From NCBI GenBank assembly GCA_021323945.1, contig JAJPKA010000003.1:62001-126000 (forward strand): DNA of 64,000 nt, in the 5' to 3' direction. Below the pieces are notes generated by a model. The model saw nothing but the letters and a program-made list of their open reading frames with translations. It ran no database searches and was not told the origin of the DNA. Below are positions 25,578 to 34,343 of this stretch, one piece after another; the stretch's first letter is position 1; each line of letters begins with the position of its first letter. The translations under genes were made by a program, and so were the position numbers. The DNA comes from Pseudomonadota bacterium (lineage in GTDB: Bacteria; Desulfobacterota; Binatia; Binatales; Binataceae).

Positions 25578-27212
25578 ATGGGGACTTTACGCGGTGAAGA
25601 GATAATCGCGCGTTGTTTCCAACAGGAGGGCGTCGACACCATCTTTTTCATGATGGGCGGGCCGACCAGTGGGACTGCCGGCGCCTGCCTCGATTTGGGC
25701 ATGAAGGGCATCTACGTTCGCCACGAGCAGGCCGCCGCGATGATGGCACACGCATATTCGCGCGTCACAGGTAAACCCGGAATTTGTATTGCACCGATGG
25801 GACCCGGCGTCGCCAACCTCGTCACCGGCCTGGCCAATGCACAGGCCGACGCGTCACCGGTAATCGCAATCGGCGGCTCTGCCCCCATGCGGGGATGGAC
25901 GCTTGATACCTTTCAGGAAATGGATCAAGTACCAATGATGCGGCCGATCGTGAAGTCAGCCTACCGGGTTGATCTTGCTTATCGCATACCCGAATACATT
26001 GCTATTGCGTTTCGCGAGGCACTTGACGGAAAGCGTGGTCCGGTCTACCTGGACTTGCCGGCCGATATCCTGGCTGCGAAAGTCGACGAGGACAAGATTA
26101 ACTGGGTCAGAGGAAAGTATCGGACCGATGCTCGTCCTGCCGGCGATCCTGCGCTCATTCGCCAGGCCATTGACTTGTTGGCCGAAGCGCGCAAACCCCT
26201 GATCTTGACCGGCAGCGGCGTTTTATGGTCGCGAGCGGAAGAGGCTTTGCGGGCCTTCGTCGATACTACAGGTATCCCGTTCTTTACGACACCGCAGGGG
26301 CGTGGTGTAGTTGCCGAAGATCATCCACGATCGTTTCCAGGTGCTCGCTCGACGGCATTTCGGGAGGCGGATGTGGTGTTGGTGATCGGGGCTCGCGCGA
26401 ATTCGATGCTGTCCTTTCTGCGCCCGCCGCGCTTTTCGCCCACTGCCAAGTTTATCAACGTCAATGTCGATGGCCGTGAGATTGGCCATAACCGCGACGT
26501 TGAAATCGGCATCATTGGCGACGCCAAAATGGTACTGGAACAACTGACCGCTGAAGCGAAAGGACGCTTTAATCCCAACGAAGAGACACCCTGGGTATCT
26601 CAGCTTTCGGCCAAGCATCGGTCGAACCTCGAGCGTAACTCTCCTTTGCTCCACTCAGATCAGGTACCGATTCATCCATTGCGCCTCTGCAATGAGGTCA
26701 AAGATATGATCTCGCGCGATACCATCCTGGTGGTCGACGGCCACGAGATCCTGAATTTCGCACGCCAATCGATTCCAATCTACCAGCCACGCCACAGCCT
26801 CAATGCTGGTCCGCATGGCTGTATGGGTGTTGGCATTCCCTTCGGAATCGGAGCCAAGGCGGCGGCCCCCGACAAACCGGTGGTGGTGCTGAGCGGAGAC
26901 GGCGCCTTTGGATGGAACGGTATGGAAATGGACACGGCCATTCGTCACAAACTCAACATCACGGTGGTCGTATCAAATAATGCCGGATTCACGTCGCGCA
27001 AAACTGGTGGCAACGTTGGTCGCGACCTGGGTTACCAGCGCTATGACAAGCTAGTAGAAGCTCTCGGTGGTTACGGCGAGTTCGTTGAAAAACCCGCGGA
27101 CATTCGACCTGCGCTCGAACGCGCGATGAACAGCGGCAAGCCGTCTTTGGTCAACGTTTGTACCGATCCAGACGCGCAAGCCACCACAGACATGGGATTC
27201 TCAGGATATTGA
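25578..27212 (+). CDS. Thiamine diphosphate-dependent enzyme, acetolactate synthase / oxalyl-CoA decarboxylase family
   Basis: A 544-residue ThDP enzyme with the three usual domains. The Pyr domain carries the catalytic Glu in YVRHEQAAAMMAHAYSR at about residue 50. The middle domain starts near 190. The PP domain has the cofactor motif GDGAFGWNGMEMDTA, ending in the SNN of VVVSNNAGFT. GGSAPM after the Pyr domain and the short C-terminus are nearer to the oxalyl-CoA decarboxylase/2-hydroxyacyl-CoA lyase side than to biosynthetic IlvB. No IlvN small subunit follows. It probably cleaves or joins a 2-oxo or 2-hydroxyacyl substrate. It is followed by GNAT, SDR and methyltransferase genes in the same direction. 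Confidence 0.86.
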   Translation: MGTLRGEEIIARCFQQEGVDTIFFMMGGPTSGTAGACLDLGMKGIYVRHEQAAAMMAHAYSRVTGKPGICIAPMGPGVANLVTGLANAQADASPVIAIGGSAPMRGWTLDTFQEMDQVPMMRPIVKSAYRVDLAYRIPEYIAIAFREALDGKRGPVYLDLPADILAAKVDEDKINWVRGKYRTDARPAGDPALIRQAIDLLAEARKPLILTGSGVLWSRAEEALRAFVDTTGIPFFTTPQGRGVVAEDHPRSFPGARSTAFREADVVLVIGARANSMLSFLRPPRFSPTAKFINVNVDGREIGHNRDVEIGIIGDAKMVLEQLTAEAKGRFNPNEETPWVSQLSAKHRSNLERNSPLLHSDQVPIHPLRLCNEVKDMISRDTILVVDGHEILNFARQSIPIYQPRHSLNAGPHGCMGVGIPFGIGAKAAAPDKPVVVLSGDGAFGWNGMEMDTAIRHKLNITVVVSNNAGFTSRKTGGNVGRDLGYQRYDKLVEALGGYGEFVEKPADIRPALERAMNSGKPSLVNVCTDPDAQATTDMGFSGY

Positions 27213-27315
27213 AATATTGGGCCTACTATTGTGCAGTCAGGTGCGGCCGACCCTCGCCTGCCGGATATGCTCGCCGCTGGGCGGACCCGAGTGAATCCGC
27301 TCGTTCAGCACGACA

Positions 27316-27912
27316 ATGACCGGGGACAAGACGGAGATTGCAGCTTCACGGGATCAGAAGAGTAGGATCCCATGTGAGGTTGCGCTGCGTAATGGACGTC
27401 ACGTCCTGCTCAGGCTGATGGAAGCTGCGGACCGCGGCCGTCTGCTGCGCTTCGCCCGTTCACTGCCTGAGGATGATCTCCTGTTCCTGAGAACGGATAT
27501 CACCGACCCCGTGATCGTTGATCAATGGGTCGCAGATGTTGCGCGGGGTAATAGCATTACCGTTTTGGCGCAAGCGCGAGAACACGTGGTGGGTTATGGA
27601 ACGCTCCACCTTGAACAGGCCCGTTGGACTCGTCGGGTCGGCGAGATTCGCGTTCAGGTTGCCCCCGCGTTCCGAGGCTGCGGATTGGGACGCCGCCTCA
27701 CATCAGAGATTTTCGAGCTCGGCCAGTCGCGAGGAATCAAAAAGATGGCCGCCATGATGACCCCAGATCAGACGGGTGCCCGGGCTGCCTTCGAGAAATT
27801 GGGCTTTCAAGTCGAAGCTTTACTGCAGGACTGGGTGGTGGACCGTGACGGCCGTCCTCGAGACCTACTTATCATGAGCTGTGATCTGAAGGACTCCAAC
27901 AGCGGAACCTAG
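27316..27912 (+). CDS. GNAT-family N-acetyltransferase
   Basis: A 198-residue acetyltransferase. The acetyl-CoA pyrophosphate loop APAFRGCGLGRRL occupies about residues 116-128. The following helix and the NAT-fold end ARAAFEKLGFQVEA are both present. The first 45 residues include a DLLFLRTDI-like acyl-acceptor region. It may acetylate a protein lysine or a small amine. It lies about 100 nt after the ThDP enzyme and 24 nt before the SDR gene. Protein acetyltransferases are often encoded beside the CoA enzymes they regulate, but that is only a suggestion here. Confidence 0.82.
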   Translation: MTGDKTEIAASRDQKSRIPCEVALRNGRHVLLRLMEAADRGRLLRFARSLPEDDLLFLRTDITDPVIVDQWVADVARGNSITVLAQAREHVVGYGTLHLEQARWTRRVGEIRVQVAPAFRGCGLGRRLTSEIFELGQSRGIKKMAAMMTPDQTGARAAFEKLGFQVEALLQDWVVDRDGRPRDLLIMSCDLKDSNSGT

Positions 27913-27936
27913 CCATGTCCTTTGGTGGTTCGCCCC

Positions 27937-28803
27937 ATGGCGTTTAGTTCCCAGCAGTTGCTCTTGCGACCTCTGAAGGCCTTTTTCCGCGGCCGGACAA
28001 TGTTGGTTACCGGTGCCTCCAGCGGGATCGGTTATGACGTCGCGTTAACACTCGGAGGCCTCGGAGCTAGTACGGCGCTTGTCGCCCGGCGCCGTGGGCC
28101 GCTTGAAAAATTGGCCTCGCGAATCCGCGATACGGGGGGCAAAGCAATAGTGTTGTCTACGGACATCAGCCGGCGCGAAGAGGTCGTCAGCGCGATCGAT
28201 CACGCCCTAAGGGAGCTGGGCCATATTGATATCGTGGTCAATTCGGCCGGTACTCTCCAGCCCGGTCCGGTTGCAACGATGGAGCCTCGGCAATTGCAGC
28301 GGATGTTTGAGGTTAATGTGCTCGGCACACTTCACACTATCCAGGCCGTCTTGCCATCGATGCGCCAGGCGAATTCGGGCTTCATCGTAAATATCGGTTC
28401 GTTGGCAGGTCGCCGGGGCGCACCACCACTCGGCGGCTACTCGGCTACCAAGTTTGCCCTGGTGGGGTTGACCGAAGCGTTACGAGTCGAACTGTTTGGC
28501 TCTGGGATCCACGTTGCCTTAATAATGCCCGGTCCGGTCGATACTCCGATGCTGCACACTGGTGACGGCGCACCTGTCCAGCGCTTCCGCGAGATCTTTT
28601 ATCTGATGCCAGTGCGTTGGGTGACCTGGGCGGTGATCGCCGCCTTGACCTTGCGTTTGACGGAAGTCGACGTGCCGCCGGGTGCGGCCACAGTGGAAAA
28701 GCTGGCCGCGTTGTTTCCGGGAATCAGTGACGCCGCGCTCGCATTCGGAACGCGACTATGGGAGTGGGCGATCAACCGACCCCACCAGCTAGATACCAAC
28801 TGA
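27937..28803 (+). CDS. Short-chain dehydrogenase/reductase
   Basis: A 288-residue classical SDR with the cofactor motif TGASSGIG at residues 25-32, NSAG at 102-105 and catalytic S155, Y168 and K172 (YSATK). The VARRR basic turn after beta-2 suggests NADP(H). The C-terminal third is longer than the minimal SDR and includes a hydrophobic segment (WVTWAVIAALTLRL), so membrane association is possible, as in DltE- or Sdr-type lipid oxidoreductases. ATG 27937 is chosen over TTG 27922. It is separated from the methyltransferase by only 12 nt. The substrate is unknown. Confidence 0.86.
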   Translation: MAFSSQQLLLRPLKAFFRGRTMLVTGASSGIGYDVALTLGGLGASTALVARRRGPLEKLASRIRDTGGKAIVLSTDISRREEVVSAIDHALRELGHIDIVVNSAGTLQPGPVATMEPRQLQRMFEVNVLGTLHTIQAVLPSMRQANSGFIVNIGSLAGRRGAPPLGGYSATKFALVGLTEALRVELFGSGIHVALIMPGPVDTPMLHTGDGAPVQRFREIFYLMPVRWVTWAVIAALTLRLTEVDVPPGAATVEKLAALFPGISDAALAFGTRLWEWAINRPHQLDTN

Positions 28804-28815
28804 GCGAAGGGGCTA

Positions 28816-29607
28816 ATGAGCGACAGCATAGTTGCTGACACAGGACGTCAGACAACCGCCTTGCAACAATATCGGCGCCGCCCGGCGGCATACTCGATGC
28901 CGACCAACTCCTTTGACCAGAAGCTGATTGCCTTCATGATTTCCATCTCCGGGGTGGCCAAAACCGACCGCGTTTTGGAACTCGCGTGCGGCAACGGCAA
29001 TGCGACTTTAGCCTTTGCCCAACGATGCACGCGGGCAATCGGGATTGATGTGATAGAAGAACCGTTGAGGCGCGCACGGGCGACCGCCGTCGCACGAAAT
29101 ATCACAAATGCCGATTTTATCGTGAGTGAAGTTGAACGGCTGAGTCTCGCAGATGGAGTTTTCAATGGCGCCGTGTGCCGTTTTTCTTTCCACCATTTCG
29201 CCAATCCGACTCGCGTTTTGGCCGAACTGGTACGAGTTGTCGCGAGCGGCGGATGGATGGTGATCACCGACATGGTTACGTCAGAAGACCCCATCAAAGC
29301 TGAGCTGCATAATCAGATGGAGCGTTTGTGTGACCCCACGCATTTTCGCACTTTGCCAGCATCGGAATTTGAGCGAATGTTCAACGAACACGGCCTCCGC
29401 ATTTCAATGAGAGTTGCTCGCGATGCTCGTCTGACGCTGGATGATTGGATTCGGTTCGGAGGGGCGACGCTCGAAAATGCCGTCAAATTACGCTCTATGG
29501 TGGCCGAGGCCCTCGAGCAAGACCGGGCGGGCCTTAACTTTACGCGCGATGGGGATCAAATTCGACTGGTCCACAAGAGCGTTAGCTTTGTGCTTGAGAA
29601 GGAGTGA
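28816..29607 (+). CDS. SAM-dependent methyltransferase, type 11
   Basis: A 263-residue class I methyltransferase. The SAM-binding motif is VLELACGNGNAT at about residues 53-64, the acidic end of beta-2 is IGIDV, and motif IV reads CRFSFHHF. The layout is that of UbiE-like enzymes acting on quinones, sterols or other small hydrophobic molecules. The C-terminal 70 residues diverge from UbiE and may form a substrate lid. It ends the four-gene plus-strand array and converges on the BamD-AMIN gene. The methyl acceptor is not identifiable. Confidence 0.84.
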   Translation: MSDSIVADTGRQTTALQQYRRRPAAYSMPTNSFDQKLIAFMISISGVAKTDRVLELACGNGNATLAFAQRCTRAIGIDVIEEPLRRARATAVARNITNADFIVSEVERLSLADGVFNGAVCRFSFHHFANPTRVLAELVRVVASGGWMVITDMVTSEDPIKAELHNQMERLCDPTHFRTLPASEFERMFNEHGLRISMRVARDARLTLDDWIRFGGATLENAVKLRSMVAEALEQDRAGLNFTRDGDQIRLVHKSVSFVLEKE

Positions 29608-29710
29608 TGGCCTCCGGACTGTCACCGCAATAGCGTGTTCTCGCATGGCGTCAATGCCACCGAACTGAGCGCCCGAGAGCGATTCATCAGTTACTCCCGA
29701 GCCACACGAT

Positions 29711-31105
29711 TCAAAACGTCGCGTCGCCGCCGATTCCCGCATTTGCGGTGGCGGGGACCGGGCTGTTCTGCGGCGTGAAAGTGACCAGCAACCGTGCGGG
29801 CCGTTGCAGCGGCACTATGGCAAAGCGTGAAACTGGCACGGTGTTCACTGTAACCGTCGTCCCTTTTGAGTCGGACTCGATGTCGCAATCATGAAAGATC
29901 GAACGGTCAAAAACCAGATGATGGGCGAGCTTCGAGTCCATGCTGACCCCTTTCAAAAAGACCTTCAGCGTCGAAAAGTCACTACCATTGCTGAGATCGT
30001 CCTCGTAACTGACCGGCCCCGTCAGATCCAAAACCAGCGAAAGCGGCGGGTCTGCCGACGAAAGCCTGACCATCCGCAGAACTGCGGGACCGAGCGCAGT
30101 TTTGTCAGTCTGGGGATTCGAGATCAGTGCCGCTGTGTGCTCGCCCTCGCCGCCAGCACCACCTGATCGATGATCGTCGGCCACTTCAGCGGTCTGGGCC
30201 GACAAATTCGGCAGGCCGTTGTCACCGTATGCTTTACCGGAGTCGGTGGCAGCCAGATTTTCCAAACTCTCATGTACCGCCACCTGGTCTGCCCCACGCC
30301 TATCTTCGCCGAAGCCGCTTTCAGCCAGCACCAATTTCAGCGGATCTTCTTCCGTGTCAACGGACTGGTGCAGTTTCCTTAACTCTTCAGCAGCGATCGA
30401 TGCATACTTGGTATTTGGATATGATTTCTGCAGCGCAGTGAAAGCCTGCGCGGCAGAGTATTTCTTGCCCTGCCTCTCTAGAATGCGTGCCAAATCGTAG
30501 AGCGCTTGCGGTGCGATTGGCGTGTCCGGGTAGAGCGCCAGTAACTCCGCCATACGCGATTCTGATGCCTTATAATTGGCCCGATCGTAATAGAAACTGC
30601 CGATCAGATATTCGTGACGAGCCAGCATCTCGCGACAGATTTCGATTTGTTCATGGGCAAGAGCCGCAAAATTGCTCTCGGGGAAACGCTGCTCAATACT
30701 TTGGAATTGTTTCAAGGCCAGCTCAGTATGGGTCTGATCCTGGTCTGCACGGCCGATCTGCACGAAATGCGCCATTGCCAGGTAATAGGAAGCAATGTCC
30801 AGATGCTTGCTCGTTGGATGCATCCGCATGAAATCGGTCAAGGCCCCGACCGCTTCAGCGTAATCGTGCTGTTTGTAATGGGCGAGGCCGATATTCAACT
30901 CTGCTTCTTCAGCATAGGGGCTGAAAGGGTACTCGTCGATCAGTTTCTGATAATCAGCGATAGCCGGCTGATAGAAATGCGAATTATATTCCTTGGTGGC
31001 CTGCACATAATAATTCTCGCCGCTGGGCTGCTTGCGAGCAGCACACGCGGACACGCCGATCAGCATCAATATGCTGCCCAGCGCAATCGTCCAGGGCTGC
31101 TTCAT
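29711..31105 (-). CDS. BamD-like TPR outer-membrane lipoprotein fused to an AMIN domain
   Basis: A 464-residue lipoprotein. The signal peptide ends in GVSAC with lipidated C21. Residues 30-250 are a run of TPR-like helices matching BamD, the outer-membrane protein assembly lipoprotein: YYVQATKEYNSHFYQPAIADYQKLIDEYPFSPYAEEA and repeats. A Ser/Gly-rich linker follows at about 255-335. The last 110 residues form an AMIN-like beta domain (PPLSLVLDLTGPVSYE ... RPARLLVTFTP), a fold that binds peptidoglycan or directs proteins to the cell wall in AmiC and PilQ. BamD proteins normally stop near 250 residues, so the C-terminal addition is unusual. It lies downstream of trmB on the same strand. It may tie the BAM complex to the cell wall. 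Confidence 0.82.
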   Translation of the reverse strand: MKQPWTIALGSILMLIGVSACAARKQPSGENYYVQATKEYNSHFYQPAIADYQKLIDEYPFSPYAEEAELNIGLAHYKQHDYAEAVGALTDFMRMHPTSKHLDIASYYLAMAHFVQIGRADQDQTHTELALKQFQSIEQRFPESNFAALAHEQIEICREMLARHEYLIGSFYYDRANYKASESRMAELLALYPDTPIAPQALYDLARILERQGKKYSAAQAFTALQKSYPNTKYASIAAEELRKLHQSVDTEEDPLKLVLAESGFGEDRRGADQVAVHESLENLAATDSGKAYGDNGLPNLSAQTAEVADDHRSGGAGGEGEHTAALISNPQTDKTALGPAVLRMVRLSSADPPLSLVLDLTGPVSYEDDLSNGSDFSTLKVFLKGVSMDSKLAHHLVFDRSIFHDCDIESDSKGTTVTVNTVPVSRFAIVPLQRPARLLVTFTPQNSPVPATANAGIGGDATF

Positions 31106-31177
31106 AGGATGCTGGAAAATCTATTGTTTGCTGGCTTTCAAGGCAAGCATCCGGTCCGCCGCCGCCCCAAACACTGC

Positions 31178-31816
31178 TCAGTCTTCTCCTTCAGAGCCGG
31201 CAGGCTTGGTGAAGCTGCGGAAGTAAATCGGTCGACCTGCGGCAATGAACTTGCGTGCAAAGCCACTCGGCAAAAGCTCCCCGCAGTGGCCTGACGCGGT
31301 CAACCCCTGAGCTTCGATCATTGCGAAGATTGATTCGGCGTACTGCGGTACGTCGGTCGCCACATGCAGTAAGCCCCCCGGAACCATCGTCCGCCGCAAA
31401 TTGGCTGTAAATGATGGCGAAAAGAGCCGACGCTTGACATGGCGCGCCTTGGGCCACGGGTCAGGAAAATAAATATGATAAGTGCTGACGGAGGCGGAAG
31501 GCAGAAAAAGATTTACCGTAGACCGCGCGTCTGCTCTCACAATGTGTAGGTTCGGCAATTTTAGATCCGCCGCGCGCCGGGCGATCAGCCGCGCCAGTGG
31601 CAATGAGAGTTCGACTGCCAGGAAATTCCTGTCGGGCAGGGCTCCGGCGCGGGCGAGAATGAACTCGCCCCGGCCAGCACCGAGCTCGACCTCAAGGGGC
31701 GCTTCACGCCCGAATAAGGAGCTCGGCTCGATCGAGAAGTAGTCTTCTCGATCGACTAAGGGGCTCAGTCTAACCGAGCTCCGCCAGATCTTGGTTGTCT
31801 TGCGAAGCCGCCCCAT
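31178..31816 (-). CDS. trmB: tRNA (guanine-N7-)-methyltransferase
   Basis: A 212-residue enzyme forming m7G46 in the tRNA variable loop. The SAM motif ELGAGRGEF lies at about 42-50. The family hallmark YFPDPWPKARHVKRRL sits near 123-138, and VATDVPQYAE follows. It is slightly short but complete. The ATG at 31816 gives the expected N-terminus. A gap of 85 nt follows the hydroxylase gene upstream, and the BamD-AMIN gene lies 72 nt downstream, all on one strand. Confidence 0.93.
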   Translation of the reverse strand: MGRLRKTTKIWRSSVRLSPLVDREDYFSIEPSSLFGREAPLEVELGAGRGEFILARAGALPDRNFLAVELSLPLARLIARRAADLKLPNLHIVRADARSTVNLFLPSASVSTYHIYFPDPWPKARHVKRRLFSPSFTANLRRTMVPGGLLHVATDVPQYAESIFAMIEAQGLTASGHCGELLPSGFARKFIAAGRPIYFRSFTKPAGSEGED

Positions 31817-31901
31817 TTTGCAGTGCTAAAGCAGCGACCTTGGACTGCGAAACGCAACAAAGCTGGCGATGTCTGAAACTTCTCGCCGAGCTCCGCCAAG
31901 T

Positions 31902-33344
31902 TCAATCGCGGCGATTAAGGAAATCGTCAATCCGCTTTATGAGAGGTTGGAGGTCGGTGTTCTCGACCAGCGCACCGGCCATCCTAACGGGGTCGCCAAA
32001 AAAGAAGCGCTCATATAGCAGCTGCCGACCGCCGAACGCGCTGCCCGCCACATCCCATGCAAGACGGTACAACGCAACCCGCTCCTGCGCCCGCGCCCCT
32101 GAACTCGCGAAGTAACGCTCGATCTCGGGACGCAACGGACTGGCAAAATCCGCCTCCGACGGCGTCGCTATCAGGCTCGACGATGAATTCAGCTGGATAA
32201 TCTCCACCAGGCGGGGATATACGCGCAGAAAGAAGTTGCGCGCGGCGTCGAGCGGCGGCCGTGACGGGACAAACTGGCCCCAGCGGTCGACGTGAGCATC
32301 CGCCTCGGCAGCGCGTAAAGATGACCGCATCATCTCCGTCGCGATAATCATTTCAGCCAGCCGCTCCCGAACGTGCGGAAGACTCAGCCCGTCGCTGACC
32401 TGAGCGATCTTGGCGGCCAGGCCGAGCAGGAACTCGGCTTTAACGGTATTCTTGACCGCCACCTGGTGCATCATATTGACGACCGCATTGGTATCTGCAT
32501 ATAGGGCGTTGCAGCGCGCCACATCGCCACAAAGGAAGACCCGCTCCCACGGCACCAACACCTGATCGAAGACAACCACACAGTCCATTTCTTCGAAGCG
32601 CGAGCTTAGAGGCGCGTCGAAATGCGAGCGACCGAGGTCGAAGCTGTCTCGGCAGAGGAATTTCAGACCCCGGGCATTACAATTGATTGCAAATGCGAGC
32701 GCGAACGGGGCCGCAGCGGGCTCTGCCTTCAAAACGGTCGAGGGAAAGACCAATAACTCTTCGGCCAGCGGCCCTAGTGTGGCCAGCATTCGAGCACCGC
32801 TGACAATGATGCCGTCATTGGTGCGTTCGATCATCTTCAGGGCCAAATCCGTGTCAGTCTGACCGGCCCAACCAGCGGCGCGACTTGCTTTCGGATTGAC
32901 CAGGGTATGCGTGGCGCACCAGTCATGTTTACGCGCTTCGCGATAATAGTTCTGGATATTATCGCCGAAGCGCGGCTCGCTCGCGGCGAAGAATTGCCAC
33001 GCCGCGGCCATCGCCGCGATGCTGGAGTTAAGATAGTCTGGTGTTCGTCCTAGCATTCCGCCGCTGCGCTCCGCCCAGCGCCGAAACATCACGCCGCGTT
33101 TGCGTACCTCGTCGGGGTTGCGTGGCTGGATAAACGAGAAGCCTGCGCGGTCGCCATCCTCGAGCCGAAAGGTCATCGCCTCAGGATGTTCGATCTGCAT
33201 ATCGTATAAAGAAGCGATCGAGCGTGCGCAGCGCACCAGTGCGGGATGAGTAGTGACGTCTTCGACTCGCTGCCCACCAAGCCAGACTTCAGCTTTGAGG
33301 CGGCGCAAAGCGCTGAGATAGTTGTTGCCGGAGCGAGCGCCCAT
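31902..33344 (-). CDS. HpaB-family FADH2-dependent aromatic hydroxylase
   Basis: A 480-residue protein of the 4-hydroxyphenylacetate 3-monooxygenase oxygenase family. The N-terminal SGNNYLSALR matches the family SGxxYLxSLR opening. R100, Y104 (GRTPDYLN) and H146 (CATHTLVNPK) correspond to the Arg-Tyr-His set that holds the substrate phenol in HpaB enzymes. The CxxxC of the related 4-hydroxybutyryl-CoA dehydratases is absent, so an oxygenase rather than an iron-sulphur dehydratase is expected. It needs reduced FAD from a reductase such as HpaC, and none is encoded here. It is 1 nt downstream of the DHDPS-like gene and belongs to the same unit. The natural substrate is unknown. Confidence 0.85.
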   Translation of the reverse strand: MGARSGNNYLSALRRLKAEVWLGGQRVEDVTTHPALVRCARSIASLYDMQIEHPEAMTFRLEDGDRAGFSFIQPRNPDEVRKRGVMFRRWAERSGGMLGRTPDYLNSSIAAMAAAWQFFAASEPRFGDNIQNYYREARKHDWCATHTLVNPKASRAAGWAGQTDTDLALKMIERTNDGIIVSGARMLATLGPLAEELLVFPSTVLKAEPAAAPFALAFAINCNARGLKFLCRDSFDLGRSHFDAPLSSRFEEMDCVVVFDQVLVPWERVFLCGDVARCNALYADTNAVVNMMHQVAVKNTVKAEFLLGLAAKIAQVSDGLSLPHVRERLAEMIIATEMMRSSLRAAEADAHVDRWGQFVPSRPPLDAARNFFLRVYPRLVEIIQLNSSSSLIATPSEADFASPLRPEIERYFASSGARAQERVALYRLAWDVAGSAFGGRQLLYERFFFGDPVRMAGALVENTDLQPLIKRIDDFLNRRD

Positions 33345-33345
33345 A

Positions 33346-34233
33346 TCACAGCAACGCGTTCAACTCGGGAAGACGGGCTCTGATTAGGTCGGCCGCATTT
33401 TGTGGTGCCATATAGGGCGGGCGAGCCGGTCCCATTTCAATCCCGGTCACCACGGTGGCAGTTACCTTGGTGGTGCCAAGATGGCCGAGGGCCCCTTCAC
33501 CGCCTCGAGGAAAACAGCGATTGAGACGCCGTTGAATTTCCGCCGCCCGCGCTATATCTCCCGACCTGAAAGCCTTCAAGAGGGCCACTGAAGCGGGAAC
33601 CGCGAAGATATTGATAAAGCCCCCGGCGGCACCGAGCATTAGGCCGGCCAGAAAAGCCCTAAAAGTGTTGTACACGGCGATTCGCCCGCTAACCTGATCA
33701 AACAGTGCTTCTAGATGCTGGAGATCGGTAAGTACCTCCTTAATGGCAATCAGGTTCGGGATCGCGGCCAGCCGTCCAGCGAACCTCGGCGTAATCGTGA
33801 ACTTGCTCAATGCCGGGTTGTGATAGATGACCACCGGAAGCTCTGCGGATTCGGCTACCATCCGATAGTGTCGCTCCACTTCGAGTTCCCCACATCGCCA
33901 ATAATAGGGCGGGATCACCTGTTGAGCATCAAAACCCATCCGCGCCGCTTGGCGAGCGTAGCTCAGGGTTTCCAAGGTGGTTGCACCCGATGTCATGGCG
34001 ATGGCGCAGACCCCGGGCCGCTTACGAGCTTCCTCAAGCGTTACTTCCCATGCGCGGAGTCGTTCGGTTTCAGACAGGTGCAGGAACTCCCCGATCGAGG
34101 GTGTCGCGACTATACCCTGCGCTCCCTGGTCCAAACTCCATCGGACCTCCTGCCGCAGAGCCTCCTCATTGAGCTGGTAATCGTCGGTAAACGGCGTCAC
34201 CAGCATCGCCATAACTCCGCCTACCAGCGGCAT
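33346..34233 (-). CDS. Dihydrodipicolinate synthase-family lyase
   Basis: A 295-residue class I aldolase-type lyase. K165 in LIAIKEV is the Schiff-base lysine and Y137 in VIYHNP the partner tyrosine. The usual GTTGE loop is replaced by TPSIGE at 44-49, so true DapA activity on aspartate semialdehyde is doubtful. A catabolic aldolase or hydratase acting on a 2-oxo acid is more likely. Its start overlaps the end of a 37-residue small ORF, and the ribosome-binding GAGG lies inside that ORF. Its stop is separated by 1 nt from the hydroxylase start. It is therefore coupled on both sides. Confidence 0.85.
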   Translation of the reverse strand: MPLVGGVMAMLVTPFTDDYQLNEEALRQEVRWSLDQGAQGIVATPSIGEFLHLSETERLRAWEVTLEEARKRPGVCAIAMTSGATTLETLSYARQAARMGFDAQQVIPPYYWRCGELEVERHYRMVAESAELPVVIYHNPALSKFTITPRFAGRLAAIPNLIAIKEVLTDLQHLEALFDQVSGRIAVYNTFRAFLAGLMLGAAGGFINIFAVPASVALLKAFRSGDIARAAEIQRRLNRCFPRGGEGALGHLGTTKVTATVVTGIEMGPARPPYMAPQNAADLIRARLPELNALL

Positions 34234-34334
34234 TTATGCACCTCGAGGATTAGTTTGACGCGCATGTCGGTGAATTCAGTCTGCGCCCGAGCGATCTCAC
34301 GAGCAAGCTTGACGACTCTTTGGGCCGCGGTCAT
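34221..34334 (-). CDS. Small ORF of 37 residues between CoA-transferase and lyase genes
   Basis: An ATG at 34334 has GAGAGG at 34345-34340 with a 5-nt spacer. It opens a 37-residue frame ending at TAG 34221-34223. The peptide begins MTAAQRVVKLAREIARAQTE and predicts a basic amphipathic helix. It starts 9 nt after the CoA-transferase stop and overlaps the lyase start by 13 nt in another frame. It therefore fills the 110-nt gap exactly and could be a coupling leader or a real microprotein. I know no family for it. No homology evidence is available. Confidence 0.45.
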   Translation of the reverse strand: MTAAQRVVKLAREIARAQTEFTDMRVKLILEVHKCRW

Positions 34335-34343
34335 TTGAGCCTC

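Noticed and set aside
30614-31294. 226-codon plus-strand frame
   Set aside because: It is antisense to the BamD-AMIN gene and the end of trmB, with no family resemblance.
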